NCBI GenBank assembly: GCA_023475265.1
Contig: JAMCWE010000005.1
Location: 1-52,863, forward strand
Source of the DNA: Bacteroidota bacterium
Lineage (GTDB): Bacteria; Bacteroidota; Ignavibacteria; Ignavibacteriales; Ignavibacteriaceae
Direction: 5' to 3'
DNA length: 52,863 nt
Each line of letters starts with the position of its first letter. Within the stretch, counting starts at the first letter, position 1. The notes beneath the pieces are model-generated. The model worked only from the letters and a program-made list of their open reading frames with translations, searched no databases and was not told the origin of the DNA. A program made the translations under genes and the position numbers. Positions 43,631 to 52,863 of the stretch are shown here, piece after piece.

Positions 43631-45397
43631 TATTTCCCAACCGCGTTTGTTCATCTGATAAAAAATTATTCCGCCGAAAACAAAACCGCCGATTAGAAAT
43701 AAAATTCCTAAAGGTAAGCTGCCGAGAATGATTTGTCCAAGCCCGAATAAGAAGCAGTAGATCATTGCTACGCCGCTAATCCAATTTATCAAATTAAGTA
43801 TTCCATCTTTAGAAGGGGTTATATCGGAAGCTTCTTTTGCTATTGGTCCCCAAAATCTTGCATTTGGCCTGACTCTACGATAAAATGAAAGGAGCTTTTC
43901 TTTTGGCTCGGCAGAAGTTAAATAAGTTACAATAATCCAAACAGTAGTTGTAAATGCAACAGTAATTAAAAGCAAATATGCAAATTGCTTAGGATCGTTT
44001 TCATCAAAGTGAAAGCCGAACTGAAGAGTAAGTGAAACTACGAACGCCGCAATCATTGCGGAGATTTCGCTCCACGCATTTATTCTCCACCAGAACCAGC
44101 GTAAAATATAAACTAAGCCTGTGCCTGCACCAATTGCCATTAAGAATCTCCAAGCGTCTGCGATTGAATCCATGTAAAAAGTGACAATAGCAGAAAGGAT
44201 CATCAAAACCATAGTAATAGCTTGTGAAAAATTAACGTAATGTTTCTCGGCTTTTTTAGGGACTAATCTTCTATAGACATCATTAACTAAATAACTCGCT
44301 CCCCAATTTAATTGAGTTCCAATTGTCGACATATAAGCCGCTGCAAATGCAGCGATCATTAATCCGCGCAGATATGCCGGTAAATCTGAAACTAAAATTC
44401 TTATATAGCCGGTTTCCGGATCGGCTAAGAAACTTGCATCATGTTGAAGACGGACGACAGCAACCAATGCGACAATGATCCATGGCCACGGCCTCAAAGC
44501 ATAATGAGCAACGTTAAACCACAAAGTTGCAAGCAAGGAATGCTTTTCATTTTTTGCGCTGAAAATTCTTTGAGCAATATAACCGCCGCCTCCGGGCTCG
44601 GCGCCGGGATACCACGAAGCCCACCAGTTAACTGCAATGAAAACAAAAAATGTAATCATCGGCATCCATGTGGAATTTAAATTTGGAACCATAGCTAAAA
44701 TTGAGCTAGAAGGATCGCGGGCTTTATCAATTGCATGAAGCTGACTGAGAAGTGAGCCCATTCCGCCGGTTGCATTAACTGCAAAAACTGCAAGCAGAAT
44801 TACCATTCCCATTTTCAAAACGAATTGGAATAAATCTGTCCAAAGAACTCCCCACAAACCGGAAAGAGTAGAGATTGAAGCAGTGATGAACATGATTGCA
44901 ATTGCGATACCGAGCGCTTCTATTTTATTTACTCCGAGTACAAGCATCATAATTTTTACAATTGCAAGATTAACCCATCCCATGATAATTAAATTGATTG
45001 GAAGTCCAAGATAAATTGCACGGAAGATTCTTAAGAATGCGGCAGGCTTTCCACTGTAACGGATTTCTGCGAACTCGCAATCAGTAAGTACACCGGCACG
45101 GCGCCAAAGTTTAGCATAAAAGAAAACCGTAAGTATTCCGCTGAAGACCATGCTCCACCAAATCCAGTTGCCGGCAATTCCATTTTTAGCAACGAGACCT
45201 GAAACTACTAACGGTGTGTCGGCTGCAAATGTGGTAGCAACCATAGACGTACCGGCAAGCCACCAGGTAACATTTCTGCCGGATACAAAAAAATCGCTGA
45301 CACTTTTTGTCGCTCTTTTTCTAAGATAAAGACCGACTGCAAGATTGAAAATGAAATAGAGTGCAATTACGATCCAATCAATTAAGCTTAGCTGCAT
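43619..45397 (-). CDS. Sodium:solute symporter (SSS family)
   Basis: A 592-residue membrane protein with about 14 hydrophobic segments. Landmarks are DWIVIALYFIFNLAVGLYL, SVSDFFVSGRNVTWWLAGTS (the SSS N-terminal signature), and AAYMSTIGTQLNWGASYLVNDVYRR. The C-terminal extension with two to three helices is common in sugar/vitamin transporters of Bacteroidota. I use the ATG at 45397 because GGAG lies seven bases upstream; a longer frame to 45442 adds 15 residues with no signature. Substrate unassigned. The stop lies inside a palindromic element. Confidence 0.9.
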   Translation of the reverse strand: MQLSLIDWIVIALYFIFNLAVGLYLRKRATKSVSDFFVSGRNVTWWLAGTSMVATTFAADTPLVVSGLVAKNGIAGNWIWWSMVFSGILTVFFYAKLWRRAGVLTDCEFAEIRYSGKPAAFLRIFRAIYLGLPINLIIMGWVNLAIVKIMMLVLGVNKIEALGIAIAIMFITASISTLSGLWGVLWTDLFQFVLKMGMVILLAVFAVNATGGMGSLLSQLHAIDKARDPSSSILAMVPNLNSTWMPMITFFVFIAVNWWASWYPGAEPGGGGYIAQRIFSAKNEKHSLLATLWFNVAHYALRPWPWIIVALVAVVRLQHDASFLADPETGYIRILVSDLPAYLRGLMIAAFAAAYMSTIGTQLNWGASYLVNDVYRRLVPKKAEKHYVNFSQAITMVLMILSAIVTFYMDSIADAWRFLMAIGAGTGLVYILRWFWWRINAWSEISAMIAAFVVSLTLQFGFHFDENDPKQFAYLLLITVAFTTTVWIIVTYLTSAEPKEKLLSFYRRVRPNARFWGPIAKEASDITPSKDGILNLINWISGVAMIYCFLFGLGQIILGSLPLGILFLIGGFVFGGIIFYQMNKRGWEILSN

Positions 45398-45534
45398 TAT
45401 GAATCTCCATTTGTTAATCAAAATTGAAAATGCTTTCGGCAACCTAACTATTTTAAATTTTATAGTCTATAATTTTGTAAGCTTTATTTTTGATAAAAAA
45501 GATTCTTGACTTAAAATGATTTTCATTTTCACTT

Positions 45535-45569
45535 TAATAAAAAACCCAACTTCCTTAGGAAATTGGGTT
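45535..45569 (-). terminator. Terminator of the phosphate acetyltransferase gene
   Basis: A 12-bp stem with one wobble (45543-45554 with 45558-45569), three-base loop, and a minus-strand T-run, immediately after the minus-strand stop at 45595. Confidence 0.82.
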
Positions 45570-45594
45570 CTTAGATTTTCGATATGAAATATTT

Positions 45595-46572
45595 TTAACT
45601 CATCAAAGCGGCGATGGAAGCAGTGTTAACGATATCTTCAGCACTGCAGCCGCGGCTTAAATCGAAGTAAGGTTTTTTCAATCCTTGGATGATCGGGCCG
45701 ATTGCTTCGCACTTGCCAAGTCGTTGCGCAATTTTGTAACCGATATTCCCAGCGTCTAAGTTTGGAAAGACAAGCACGTTTGCTCTTCCGGCAACTTCGC
45801 TGCCCGGAGCTTTTCGTCTTCCGATTGAATCAACAATGGCAGCATCAAATTGCAGTTCGCCGTCGATCATAAGATCAGGACGCTTGCCTTTTGCAATTTT
45901 TAATGCATCAAGAACTTTATCTATCAATTCATGTTGAGCGCTTCCTTTAGTAGAAAATGAAAGCATTGCAATGTATGATTTTTCGCCCGTAAGCTTTGCA
46001 TGATTTTCTGCTGAAGAGATTGCAATGTCGGCAAGCTGTTCAGCATTTGGATCCGGAACAACTGCACAGTCGGCAAAGGTATAGGTTTTTTCAGGAAAGA
46101 CCATTAAGAAGAAACTCGAGACAATCGAAATTCCTTCCGGCATACCAACGCATTGAATTCCAGCTTTTAATACATCAGCTGTTGATGCAGTAGAACCGGC
46201 AACGCTTCCATCGGCTAAACCTTCTCTTACCATCATTGCGCCGAAGAAAAGATCGCGCTTAACAGTTTCGCGAGCTTCTTCGATGCTTATTCCTTTTTTC
46301 TTTCTTAGATTAAAATAAATATTTGTAAAGTCGCTTAGCTTTTCTGACTTTAGAGGATCAATTATTCTTACGCCGGATAAATCTATTGCAAGCTTATCTG
46401 CAACAGGTCTGATTTTGTTCTCATCGCCTAAGGTAATAATTGAAGCTATTTTTTCTTTGGATAAGATTTCAGCGGCTCTTAAAACTCTTTCGTCGTGAGA
46501 TTCAGGCAGAACAATTGTCTTTTTACTTTTAGATGCTTTTTCTTTGATACCAGCTAATATTGTATTTTCCAT
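45595..46572 (-). CDS. pta: Phosphate acetyltransferase
   Basis: A 325-residue enzyme, the usual length of single-domain Pta, that interconverts acetyl-CoA and acetyl phosphate. Seen motifs are VLPESHDERVLRAAEIL near residue 20, MMVREGLADGSVAGS near 112, and VFPNLDAGNIGYKIAQRLG near 265-285. The acetyl-CoA is supplied by the AceEF-Lpd complex encoded earlier in the window. It is a single gene with its own terminator; acetate kinase is not in the window. Confidence 0.94.
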   Translation of the reverse strand: MENTILAGIKEKASKSKKTIVLPESHDERVLRAAEILSKEKIASIITLGDENKIRPVADKLAIDLSGVRIIDPLKSEKLSDFTNIYFNLRKKKGISIEEARETVKRDLFFGAMMVREGLADGSVAGSTASTADVLKAGIQCVGMPEGISIVSSFFLMVFPEKTYTFADCAVVPDPNAEQLADIAISSAENHAKLTGEKSYIAMLSFSTKGSAQHELIDKVLDALKIAKGKRPDLMIDGELQFDAAIVDSIGRRKAPGSEVAGRANVLVFPNLDAGNIGYKIAQRLGKCEAIGPIIQGLKKPYFDLSRGCSAEDIVNTASIAALMS

Positions 46573-46751
46573 AAATAATCCGGGTTAATAAAATAATTTT
46601 TCGATTTAAAATTAATAAAATTAAGAATGAGTTATTTGAATAAGTTGGATTTAAATTGTTTATTTTTAAGAAACAAAATAGATAACTTAGGCAGTCATTT
46701 AACGTTGATTATTGATATGAAAACCTATAAATTCACAATCTTAATTTTTGT

Positions 46752-47456
46752 ATGGTAGCCGAAAATCTACACGAAGTTAAGGAAAAGATTCAAAAAAGAT
46801 GCATTGAAGTTAGTCGAGATTTATCTGAGATAAAACTGATTGCAGTTTCAAAAAATTTCGGTGTTGAAGAAATTGAGCAGGCTTATAATGAAGGTATTCG
46901 GGATTTTGGCGAGAATAGGGCACAAGAATTAGATATAAAATATTCGAGACTGGGGGATAAGATCATTTGGCATTTTATCGGCAGCCTGCAAAGAAATAAA
47001 GTTCGGTTCGTAGTAAATTCCGCAGAGTATATTCATTCTGTAGATTCACTTTTGATTGCAACAGAAATTAATAAACGGGCTGGATCGATAAACAAAGTCC
47101 AAAAAGTTCTTTTACAAATTAAAACATCCGATGAGGAAACAAAATCCGGGCTCACTGATTATAATGAAATAAGAGACCTGGCAAATTATTGTATTGATTT
47201 CCCCAATTTGGATTTGGTAGGATTGATGACAATAGGTCCGTTAACCGATGATAAAAATTTGATTAGGAAAAGTTTCAGCCATTTACGTAAATTAAGAAAT
47301 CGGTTAAACAGCGATAATATTAATATTAAAGAGTTATCAATGGGAATGACTTCCGATTTTGAAATTGCAATTGAAGAAGGTTCAACAATGTTAAGAATTG
47401 GTTCAGCAATTTTCGGACAAAGAGATTATTCAACAAGCTGGAAGGAGAAGCTATGA
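46752..47456 (+). CDS. YggS/PLPBP-family pyridoxal phosphate homeostasis protein
   Basis: A 234-residue alanine-racemase-fold protein that binds PLP but is non-catalytic. The lysine is Lys34 in LIAVSKNFG. IRDFGENRAQEL and IWHFIGSLQRNK follow, and the last block is LSMGMTSDFEIAIEEGSTMLRIG. It controls cellular PLP and amino acid pools. In many bacteria it sits beside cell-division genes; here it overlaps a DivIVA-domain gene (ATGA, four bases), matching that pattern. It heads a tight operon reaching ileS. Confidence 0.94.
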   Translation: MVAENLHEVKEKIQKRCIEVSRDLSEIKLIAVSKNFGVEEIEQAYNEGIRDFGENRAQELDIKYSRLGDKIIWHFIGSLQRNKVRFVVNSAEYIHSVDSLLIATEINKRAGSINKVQKVLLQIKTSDEETKSGLTDYNEIRDLANYCIDFPNLDLVGLMTIGPLTDDKNLIRKSFSHLRKLRNRLNSDNINIKELSMGMTSDFEIAIEEGSTMLRIGSAIFGQRDYSTSWKEKL

Positions 47457-47989
47457 AAGTTTCCCCAATTAGCATTAAGAAGCAGGAATTCAACAAAGGT
47501 TTGAGAGGTTATGATAAAGATGAAGTTCAGGCTTTCCTCGAAAAACTTTCAGATGAATTCGAAACTCTTCAAAAGGAAAATGAAACTTTAAAGAAAGAAC
47601 TTGAGGAAGCAGCTGCAAAATTATCCGATTTCAGAAAAATAGAAAAGAATCTTCAAGATACTTTATTGAAGGCTCAAGAATCATCAACAAAATCTATTGA
47701 ATCTATAAAAAAACAATCGAGCTTGATGATAAAAGAAGCTGAGATTAAATCTTCACAGCTTTTGGAAAAAGCAAAAGAAAGCGCCAACGAAATTAGAAGT
47801 GCCGTTATAAATTTGAGAGAAGAAAGAGATTTGATAATTGCGAATTTAAAATCTATAATTAATTCGCAGGCTCGTTTGCTTGAGCTGAAAGTAGAAGATG
47901 CCGGCGAAGAAGAAATAGAAGTTAAACAAATTGAACAGCCCAAGAAAATAGATATTAATATTGATGAAGTTGTAAATAAACTTTTATAA
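47453..47989 (+). CDS. DivIVA-domain coiled-coil protein
   Basis: A 178-residue protein. The N-terminal DivIVA domain is MKVSPISIKKQEF then KGLRGYDKDEVQAFLEKLSDEF, followed by a long coiled coil (about 35-150) with heptads rich in Lys/Glu/Leu and a short acidic tail. DivIVA proteins bind curved membrane and recruit pole/septum factors; bacteria in this group use the domain less consistently. Four-base overlap with yggS and four bases before punA. It is probably a growth or division factor. Confidence 0.9.
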   Translation: MKVSPISIKKQEFNKGLRGYDKDEVQAFLEKLSDEFETLQKENETLKKELEEAAAKLSDFRKIEKNLQDTLLKAQESSTKSIESIKKQSSLMIKEAEIKSSQLLEKAKESANEIRSAVINLREERDLIIANLKSIINSQARLLELKVEDAGEEEIEVKQIEQPKKIDINIDEVVNKLL

Positions 47990-47993
47990 TTAG

Positions 47994-48815
47994 ATGAATG
48001 ATTTAATTCCCAAAATACATGAAGCTCTAAATGTTATTCGTAAAAAGACGAAAGACGAATTTCCAGTTGGAATTATTCTCGGTACCGGTCTTGGAGGATT
48101 GGTAAAGGAAATAAAAATAGATCTTGAAATTGACTACGCCGAAATTCCGCATTTCCCTTTATCCACTGTTGAATCGCACAAAGGAAAATTAATTTTTGGA
48201 ACAATAAATAGTCAAAAAGTTGTTGCCATGCAGGGCCGCTTTCATTATTATGAAGGTTACTCAATGCAGCAAATTACTTTTCCTGTTAGAGTAATGAAAT
48301 ATTTGGGCGTTAAAACTTTACTTGTATCAAATGCTTGCGGCGGAATGAATCCTCTTTTCCAAAGAGGCGATATTATGTTGATGGTTGATCATATTAATCT
48401 CTTGGGTGATAATCCTTTAATCGGCAAGAATGAAGATGAACTTGGCCCGCGGTTTCCCGATATGAGCGAGCCATATAATCATGAGCTGATTAAACATGCT
48501 GAAGAAGTTGCACTTGAAAATAAAATTAGAGTTCAAAAAGGAGTTTATGTTGCAGTGCCGGGGCCTAATCTTGAAACTAAAGCTGAGTATAGATTTTTAA
48601 GAGCTATAGGAGCTGATGTTGTTGGTATGTCAACTATTCCGGAAAATATAGTTGCAAATCACATGGGAATGAAAGTTCTTGGAATCAGCATTGTTACGGA
48701 TGAATGTTTTCCGGATTCACTTAAGCCGGCTAAAGTTGAAGAAATAATTGCAACTGCAATGAAAGCAGAACCACGAATGACATTAATAATGAAAGAAGTA
48801 ATTAAGAGGATTTAA
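47994..48815 (+). CDS. punA: Purine nucleoside phosphorylase (PNP-I type)
   Basis: A 273-residue trimeric-type purine nucleoside phosphorylase that cleaves (deoxy)guanosine and inosine with phosphate. Seen are GIILGTGLGGLVKEI near residue 22, MQGRFHYYEG near 80, VSNACGGMNP near 114, GPNLETKAEYRF near 188 and GMSTIPENIVANHMG near 207. It is in the middle of the yggS-divIVA-ileS operon, starting four bases after the DivIVA stop and ending directly at the next ATG. Together with the NCS2 permease it supports purine salvage. Confidence 0.94.
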   Translation: MNDLIPKIHEALNVIRKKTKDEFPVGIILGTGLGGLVKEIKIDLEIDYAEIPHFPLSTVESHKGKLIFGTINSQKVVAMQGRFHYYEGYSMQQITFPVRVMKYLGVKTLLVSNACGGMNPLFQRGDIMLMVDHINLLGDNPLIGKNEDELGPRFPDMSEPYNHELIKHAEEVALENKIRVQKGVYVAVPGPNLETKAEYRFLRAIGADVVGMSTIPENIVANHMGMKVLGISIVTDECFPDSLKPAKVEEIIATAMKAEPRMTLIMKEVIKRI

Positions 48816-49430
48816 ATGGAAAATAAAAAAATCCATTATTATTTCACGCCGGCATTGCTTGGCATTCTGATGTTCGCTTCTAATTTTTTGAATACTAATC
48901 TCTTCAAGTTTGGAGATAATAATTTTTCAGTATGGTTTGTTCTTTCAGTAATGTGTTTTGCGTGCGGCTGGTTTATCAGTAAAACTTTAGGATGGCGGTA
49001 TGGCGGTAAAGTAGTTTTTGCAATGATTATTGCAGTTACAATTATCAGTGTTCTAATGATTTCTTTCTTCCGCGATTATTTTGCTGCTAATGAATTGCTG
49101 ACTGAAAATTTAATTTTGTATAGTCTTCGCGATATAACTTTGGGGGCAATGGCTTTCTTCGGAATGTCTGTTGTAGAAATTCTAACTTATCAAAGAGACT
49201 CTTTAGTGCTTAAAGAGAGGCTGAAGACTTATGAAGACCTTGTAAGAGATGCAAAGAAAGAAGCAGAACTTGAAATAAGAGAAGCTAAGGTAACTGCACA
49301 GAAGATAATTAATGATGCAGAATTAACCGCAAAAAATACAGTTCTAAAAAAAGAAAGAATTGAAAAGGAATTGAAAGAATTCATTCAAGCTGAAAAAGAA
49401 TTAATTAAAAGGTATGAAAATATCGGTTAG
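48816..49430 (+). CDS. Membrane protein with C-terminal coiled coil
   Basis: A 204-residue protein with about four hydrophobic segments between 9 and 122, then a strongly predicted coiled coil (about 128-200) rich in Lys/Glu/Ala (DAKKEAELEIREAKVTA). It starts exactly after the punA stop (no gap) and lies 43 bp before ileS. The coiled coil facing the cytosol and the upstream DivIVA partner suggest a membrane anchor or scaffold for division proteins, but this is inference. No family name recognised. Confidence 0.75.
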   Translation: MENKKIHYYFTPALLGILMFASNFLNTNLFKFGDNNFSVWFVLSVMCFACGWFISKTLGWRYGGKVVFAMIIAVTIISVLMISFFRDYFAANELLTENLILYSLRDITLGAMAFFGMSVVEILTYQRDSLVLKERLKTYEDLVRDAKKEAELEIREAKVTAQKIINDAELTAKNTVLKKERIEKELKEFIQAEKELIKRYENIG

Positions 49431-49473
49431 CCGATAAAATCAAATTAAAATTCAATTAAAAATTATTGCTGTA

Positions 49474-52400
49474 ATGTTCAAACAAAATTTAGAAAAAATA
49501 AATTATCCGGAAATTGAAGAAAAGATTTTAAAGTTCTGGCAGGAAAATAAAATTTTTGAAAAAAGTATTTCGTCAAAAGATGAATTAAAACCTTTTACAT
49601 TTTATGAGGGCCCGCCGACTGCCAATGGCAAACCTGGAATTCATCATGTTATGGCTAGAACTTTAAAGGATCTAGTTTGCAGATACAAAACATTAAAAGG
49701 TTTTCGTGTTGAAAGAAAAGCTGGATGGGACACCCACGGTTTGCCGGTTGAAATTGAAGTTGAAAAAAGAATCGGTATAAAACATAAAAGTGAAGTTCTT
49801 GAATACGGCGTTGAAAAATACAATCAAGCTTGCCGCGATTCAGTTTTTACTTATCTCGATCTCTGGGAAAAAATGACAACCCGAATGGGGTATTGGATCG
49901 ATCTTGATTCTGCTTATATTACTTTAAAGAATGATTATATCGAATCAGTTTGGTGGGCGCTAAAAACTCTTTTCGATAAAGGATTAATCTATAAAGATTA
50001 CAAAATTGTTCCGCAAGATCCGAAATCAGAAACGGTTCTTTCATCTCATGAGCTTGCTCTCGGTTACCGCGAAACAAAAGATCCTTCGGTTTATGTTTTC
50101 TTCAAAATAAAAAATAAAGATGAATATTTTCTTGTTTGGACAACAACTCCGTGGACACTTATTTCAAACGTTGCACTTGCTGTCGGTAAAGATGTTGAGT
50201 ATGTGAAGATCAATCATAAAAGTAAAAAAATAATTTTAGCCAAAGAGCGTTTGTCTGTAATCGATGGCGAATATGAAATTGTTGAACAGGTAAAAGGCAA
50301 AGACCTTGAAGGAATTGAGTACGAGCAGCTTTTTGGTTACATAAAAGTAAATGGAAATTCTGCTTTCAAAGATAAGAAAGCATTCTTTGTTTGCCTCGGC
50401 GATTTTGTAAGCACAGAAGACGGTTCTGGAATAGTTCACATTGCGCCTGCATTTGGTGCTGATGACTATGAGCTTTCCAAAAAATATAATTTGCCGATGC
50501 TGCAGCCGGTTACCCGCGGTGGTTTATTCACAGATGAAGTTACTGATTTTGCCGGACAGTTTGTTAAAGATGCCGACAAAGGAATCATCCAGAAAATGAA
50601 AGAGGAAGGTTCACTTTACAGAAAAGAAACTATTACTCACTCGTATCCTTTTAGCTGGCGGCACGAAAATGTTCCGGTAATTTATTATGCACGAGAATCT
50701 TGGTTCATACGAACAACTTCTGTTGCCAATAGAATGGTCGAACTCAATAAGACAATTAACTGGCAACCGCCGGAAGTTGGTTCCGGAAGATTCGGCAATT
50801 GGCTTGAAGAAAATAAAGACTGGGCTTTGTCGCGCGATAGATTTTGGGCAACTCCGCTTCCGATCTGGTTAAATGAAGACGGTGATATGATTGCCGTTGG
50901 AAGCATAGAAGAGTTGAAAAACGGATTCATAGAAGAAAACGGAAAGAGAATTTCAGTAAGAGATATTGAGAATATCGATCTTCACAAACCTTTCGTTGAT
51001 AAAATTCTTTTTGAAAAAAATGGGAAAATTTATAAACGAACACCGGAGTTGATAGATGTTTGGTTTGACTCCGGTTCAATGCCGTTTGCGCAATATCATT
51101 ATCCTTTTGAAAATAAAGAATGGTTTGAAAAACATTCCTTCCCGGCTGATTTTATCTGCGAAGGAATTGATCAGACAAGAGGATGGTTTTATACTCTTCA
51201 TGCAATTGCAACAATGCTTTTTGACAATGTTGCCTTCAAGAATATAATTGTTAATGAACTTATTCTCGACAAAACCGGATTAAAAATGTCTAAGTCGAGA
51301 GGCAATACAGTCGATCCGTTTGTATTATTTGATAAGTATGGCGCTGATGCAACAAGGTGGTATCTTGTTACAAACAGTCCGCCGTGGCGGCCAACATTAT
51401 TTGACGAAGTAGGATTAGTTGAAGTCCAGAGAAAATTTTTTGGAACATTATTAAACACGTTTTCTTTCTTCGCACTTTATGCAAACATAGATAAATTTAA
51501 TTTCGAGGAAGAATTAGTTCCTTACGAAAAACGTCCGGAAATTGACCGGTGGATTATTTCTAAATTAAATTCATTGATTGTTGATTATGAAAAAATGATG
51601 GATGAATACGATGTAACCAAAGCAGCGAGAGCTGTTTCCGATTTTACGATCGATCATCTTTCCAATTGGTATGTAAGAAGATGCAGAAGACGTTTTTGGA
51701 AATCTGAAATGAACGAGAACAAACTTTCGGCATATCAAACTTTGTATGAATGTTTAATTGTTATTGCCAAATTAACTTCCCCGTTTGCGCCTTTTATTTC
51801 AGAAGAATTATATCAAAACTTGAATTCGGTTACAAAAAAGGAGATGTTTGAGTCGGTTCATTTAGCGGATTTTCCAAAAACAAATTATTTTGAAAAAGAA
51901 TTAGAAGACAAAATGGAAATTGCCCAAAAAGTTGTATATCTTACAAGATCGATGCGGGCAAAAAACAATTTGAAAGTTAGGCAGCCTCTCTTGAAACTAA
52001 TGGTAGTAGTTGATAAAGAAAAAAGAGAATCGCTTAGAATGATGAAAGATGTTGTCCTTGATGAAGTAAATATAAAAGAGATGATCGTTCTTAATGATGA
52101 TTCGGAAATTGTAAATAAATCGGCTAAAGCAAACTTCAAATCGATTGGACCTAAGTTTGGTAAAAAAGTAAATCCGGTTGCAAATGCAATTAAATCATTT
52201 GGTAAAAGTGAAATAACAGCAATTGAAAAAGGTGAATCAGTAAAAATTCAAATTGATGGTGAAGAAATAGTTTTATCAAAAGATGATGTGGAAATAATCG
52301 GATCAGAAATTACCGGGTGGCTGGTTGAAACACAAGAAGGCGTAACTGTTGCCCTTGATACTGAACTCAACAATAATTTAATAGCTGAAGGATTAGCAAG

Positions 52401-52647
52401 AGAGTTTGTTAATCGAGTTCAGAATATGAGAAAGGACGCCGGTTTTGAAGTAATAGATAGAATAAAAATTAAATTTAACGGAAGTAGCAATCTTGTTGAA
52501 GCGGTAAAATCTTTTAGTGAATACATCTCTAACGAAACGCTTGCCGAACAACTTGTTAATGAGAGTAAGTTCAACGGCGGTTTTAATCAAGAATGGAAAA
52601 TCGGAGAGTATGATTGCTCAATTCAAATTGAAAAGGTGAATCCCTAA
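49474..52647 (+). CDS. ileS: Isoleucyl-tRNA synthetase
   Basis: A 1057-residue class I synthetase with full-length architecture. The HIGH-type motif is PGIHH around residues 55-58, preceded by FYEGPPTANG. The KMSKS motif is at residues 604-608 (GLKMSKSRGN). An editing domain (TTTPWTL, then GSGIVHIAPAFG) lies between them and an anticodon-binding region after. It lacks the usual C-terminal zinc finger motif CxxC but ends in a longer domain typical of the eukaryote-like IleS type. It charges tRNA-Ile. Last-but-one gene of a six-gene operon. Confidence 0.96.
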   Translation: MFKQNLEKINYPEIEEKILKFWQENKIFEKSISSKDELKPFTFYEGPPTANGKPGIHHVMARTLKDLVCRYKTLKGFRVERKAGWDTHGLPVEIEVEKRIGIKHKSEVLEYGVEKYNQACRDSVFTYLDLWEKMTTRMGYWIDLDSAYITLKNDYIESVWWALKTLFDKGLIYKDYKIVPQDPKSETVLSSHELALGYRETKDPSVYVFFKIKNKDEYFLVWTTTPWTLISNVALAVGKDVEYVKINHKSKKIILAKERLSVIDGEYEIVEQVKGKDLEGIEYEQLFGYIKVNGNSAFKDKKAFFVCLGDFVSTEDGSGIVHIAPAFGADDYELSKKYNLPMLQPVTRGGLFTDEVTDFAGQFVKDADKGIIQKMKEEGSLYRKETITHSYPFSWRHENVPVIYYARESWFIRTTSVANRMVELNKTINWQPPEVGSGRFGNWLEENKDWALSRDRFWATPLPIWLNEDGDMIAVGSIEELKNGFIEENGKRISVRDIENIDLHKPFVDKILFEKNGKIYKRTPELIDVWFDSGSMPFAQYHYPFENKEWFEKHSFPADFICEGIDQTRGWFYTLHAIATMLFDNVAFKNIIVNELILDKTGLKMSKSRGNTVDPFVLFDKYGADATRWYLVTNSPPWRPTLFDEVGLVEVQRKFFGTLLNTFSFFALYANIDKFNFEEELVPYEKRPEIDRWIISKLNSLIVDYEKMMDEYDVTKAARAVSDFTIDHLSNWYVRRCRRRFWKSEMNENKLSAYQTLYECLIVIAKLTSPFAPFISEELYQNLNSVTKKEMFESVHLADFPKTNYFEKELEDKMEIAQKVVYLTRSMRAKNNLKVRQPLLKLMVVVDKEKRESLRMMKDVVLDEVNIKEMIVLNDDSEIVNKSAKANFKSIGPKFGKKVNPVANAIKSFGKSEITAIEKGESVKIQIDGEEIVLSKDDVEIIGSEITGWLVETQEGVTVALDTELNNNLIAEGLAREFVNRVQNMRKDAGFEVIDRIKIKFNGSSNLVEAVKSFSEYISNETLAEQLVNESKFNGGFNQEWKIGEYDCSIQIEKVNP

Positions 52648-52664
52648 TTAAAGGAGACCATAAT

Positions 52665-52863
52665 ATGGCAAAAAAATCTACCACACATAAAGCTGCAGCA
52701 AAACAAATAAATAAAAAGACTGCAAAACCAAAACCAGCTGGTAAAAAGAAAATCTCAGCAGCAGTTAAAAAAGTTGCAGTGAAATCTGCCGCAAAAAAAA
52801 TTACAAAGAAAGCTGATGATACAAAAAAAGCTACCCATGCAAAGAAAATTACTAAACTGAAAA
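52665..52863 (+). CDS. Lysine/alanine-rich protein, cut by window end (possibly DksA/TraR-type)
   Basis: Partial gene: 66 codons from ATG at 52665, preceded by AAGGAG eight bases upstream, running open to the window edge. The visible part is a histone-tail-like Lys/Ala/Thr run (MAKKSTTHKAAAKQ, then PKPAGKKKISAAVKK) with no folded domain yet. In related genomes the gene after ileS is often a DksA/TraR zinc-finger protein with a basic N-terminal tail, then lspA; that identity is inference. Confidence 0.6.
   Translation, partial: MAKKSTTHKAAAKQINKKTAKPKPAGKKKISAAVKKVAVKSAAKKITKKADDTKKATHAKKITKLK

Noticed and set aside
1-52863. tRNA or rRNA genes
   Set aside because: I looked for T-loop words and long GC-rich conserved blocks in the gaps and saw none; a covariance-model search would be decisive.

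Overview
The window is an AT-rich bacterial chromosome segment with the standard genetic code. It carries about 45 protein genes, two recognisable toxin pseudogenes and many hairpin or iterated repeats. I found no tRNA, rRNA or classical CRISPR array. The gene mix suggests a member of the Bacteroidota/FCB group, most likely an Ignavibacteria-like lineage: a PafA-type phosphatase, a bacterial GGGP synthase, a YpdA-type reductase, and a lysine/alanine-rich protein right after ileS. This placement is inference from gene families, not from a marker-gene tree.

Layout. 0-2.5 kb: a minus-strand unit with a zinc-knuckle miniprotein, a HAD phosphatase and a secreted PafA-like alkaline phosphatase. 2.8-10.1 kb: metabolic and stress genes (ypdA-like reductase, class I aldolase, cytochrome c, SIMPL protein, YyaL/DUF255 protein, ECF-like sigma factor). 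10.2-16.1 kb: a complete pyruvate dehydrogenase operon aceE-aceF-lpdA on the minus strand. 16.1-20.95 kb: an accessory stretch with a 21-bp periodic repeat array, a HEPN-like protein, a zinc-ribbon membrane protein, a DUF4258 relic with an intact YgiT-type antitoxin, and a HigBA module flanked by 61-bp direct repeats copied from the end of the next gene. 20.95-33.0 kb: mostly housekeeping genes (alpha/beta hydrolase, DUF192, gmhA-like, GGGPS, Tex, dienelactone hydrolase, PLP gamma-lyase, amidase, HGSNAT-like acyltransferase, malQ), interrupted by a decayed BrnT toxin with its intact antitoxin. 33.2-38.2 kb: three multi-spanning permeases. 38.2-43.5 kb: a second accessory island with MntA/HepT, Panacea/PemK-like, a three-gene GHKL-ATPase / DUF4325 / membrane-protein operon, a divergent 21-bp repeat array, and an unrecognised 238-residue protein. 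43.6-46.6 kb: a sodium:solute symporter and a phosphate acetyltransferase. 46.75 kb to the end: a tight operon yggS-divIVA-punA-(membrane coiled coil)-ileS-(K/A-rich protein, cut by the window edge).

How the genes work together. AceEF-Lpd makes acetyl-CoA, which phosphate acetyltransferase can interconvert with acetyl phosphate. MalQ and the class I aldolase serve glycan and hexose metabolism. The NCS2 permease and purine nucleoside phosphorylase suggest purine salvage.

The most unusual material is in the two accessory stretches. It comprises two arrays with exact 21-bp (two helical turns) phasing, one of them organised as two divergent halves in front of an unknown gene. It also includes the ATPase/STAS-like/membrane operon, which looks like a partner-switching module embedded among toxin-antitoxin pairs. 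Two of the five toxin-antitoxin loci keep the antitoxin while the toxin is broken. Different hairpin families sit between convergent genes and probably act as bidirectional terminators.
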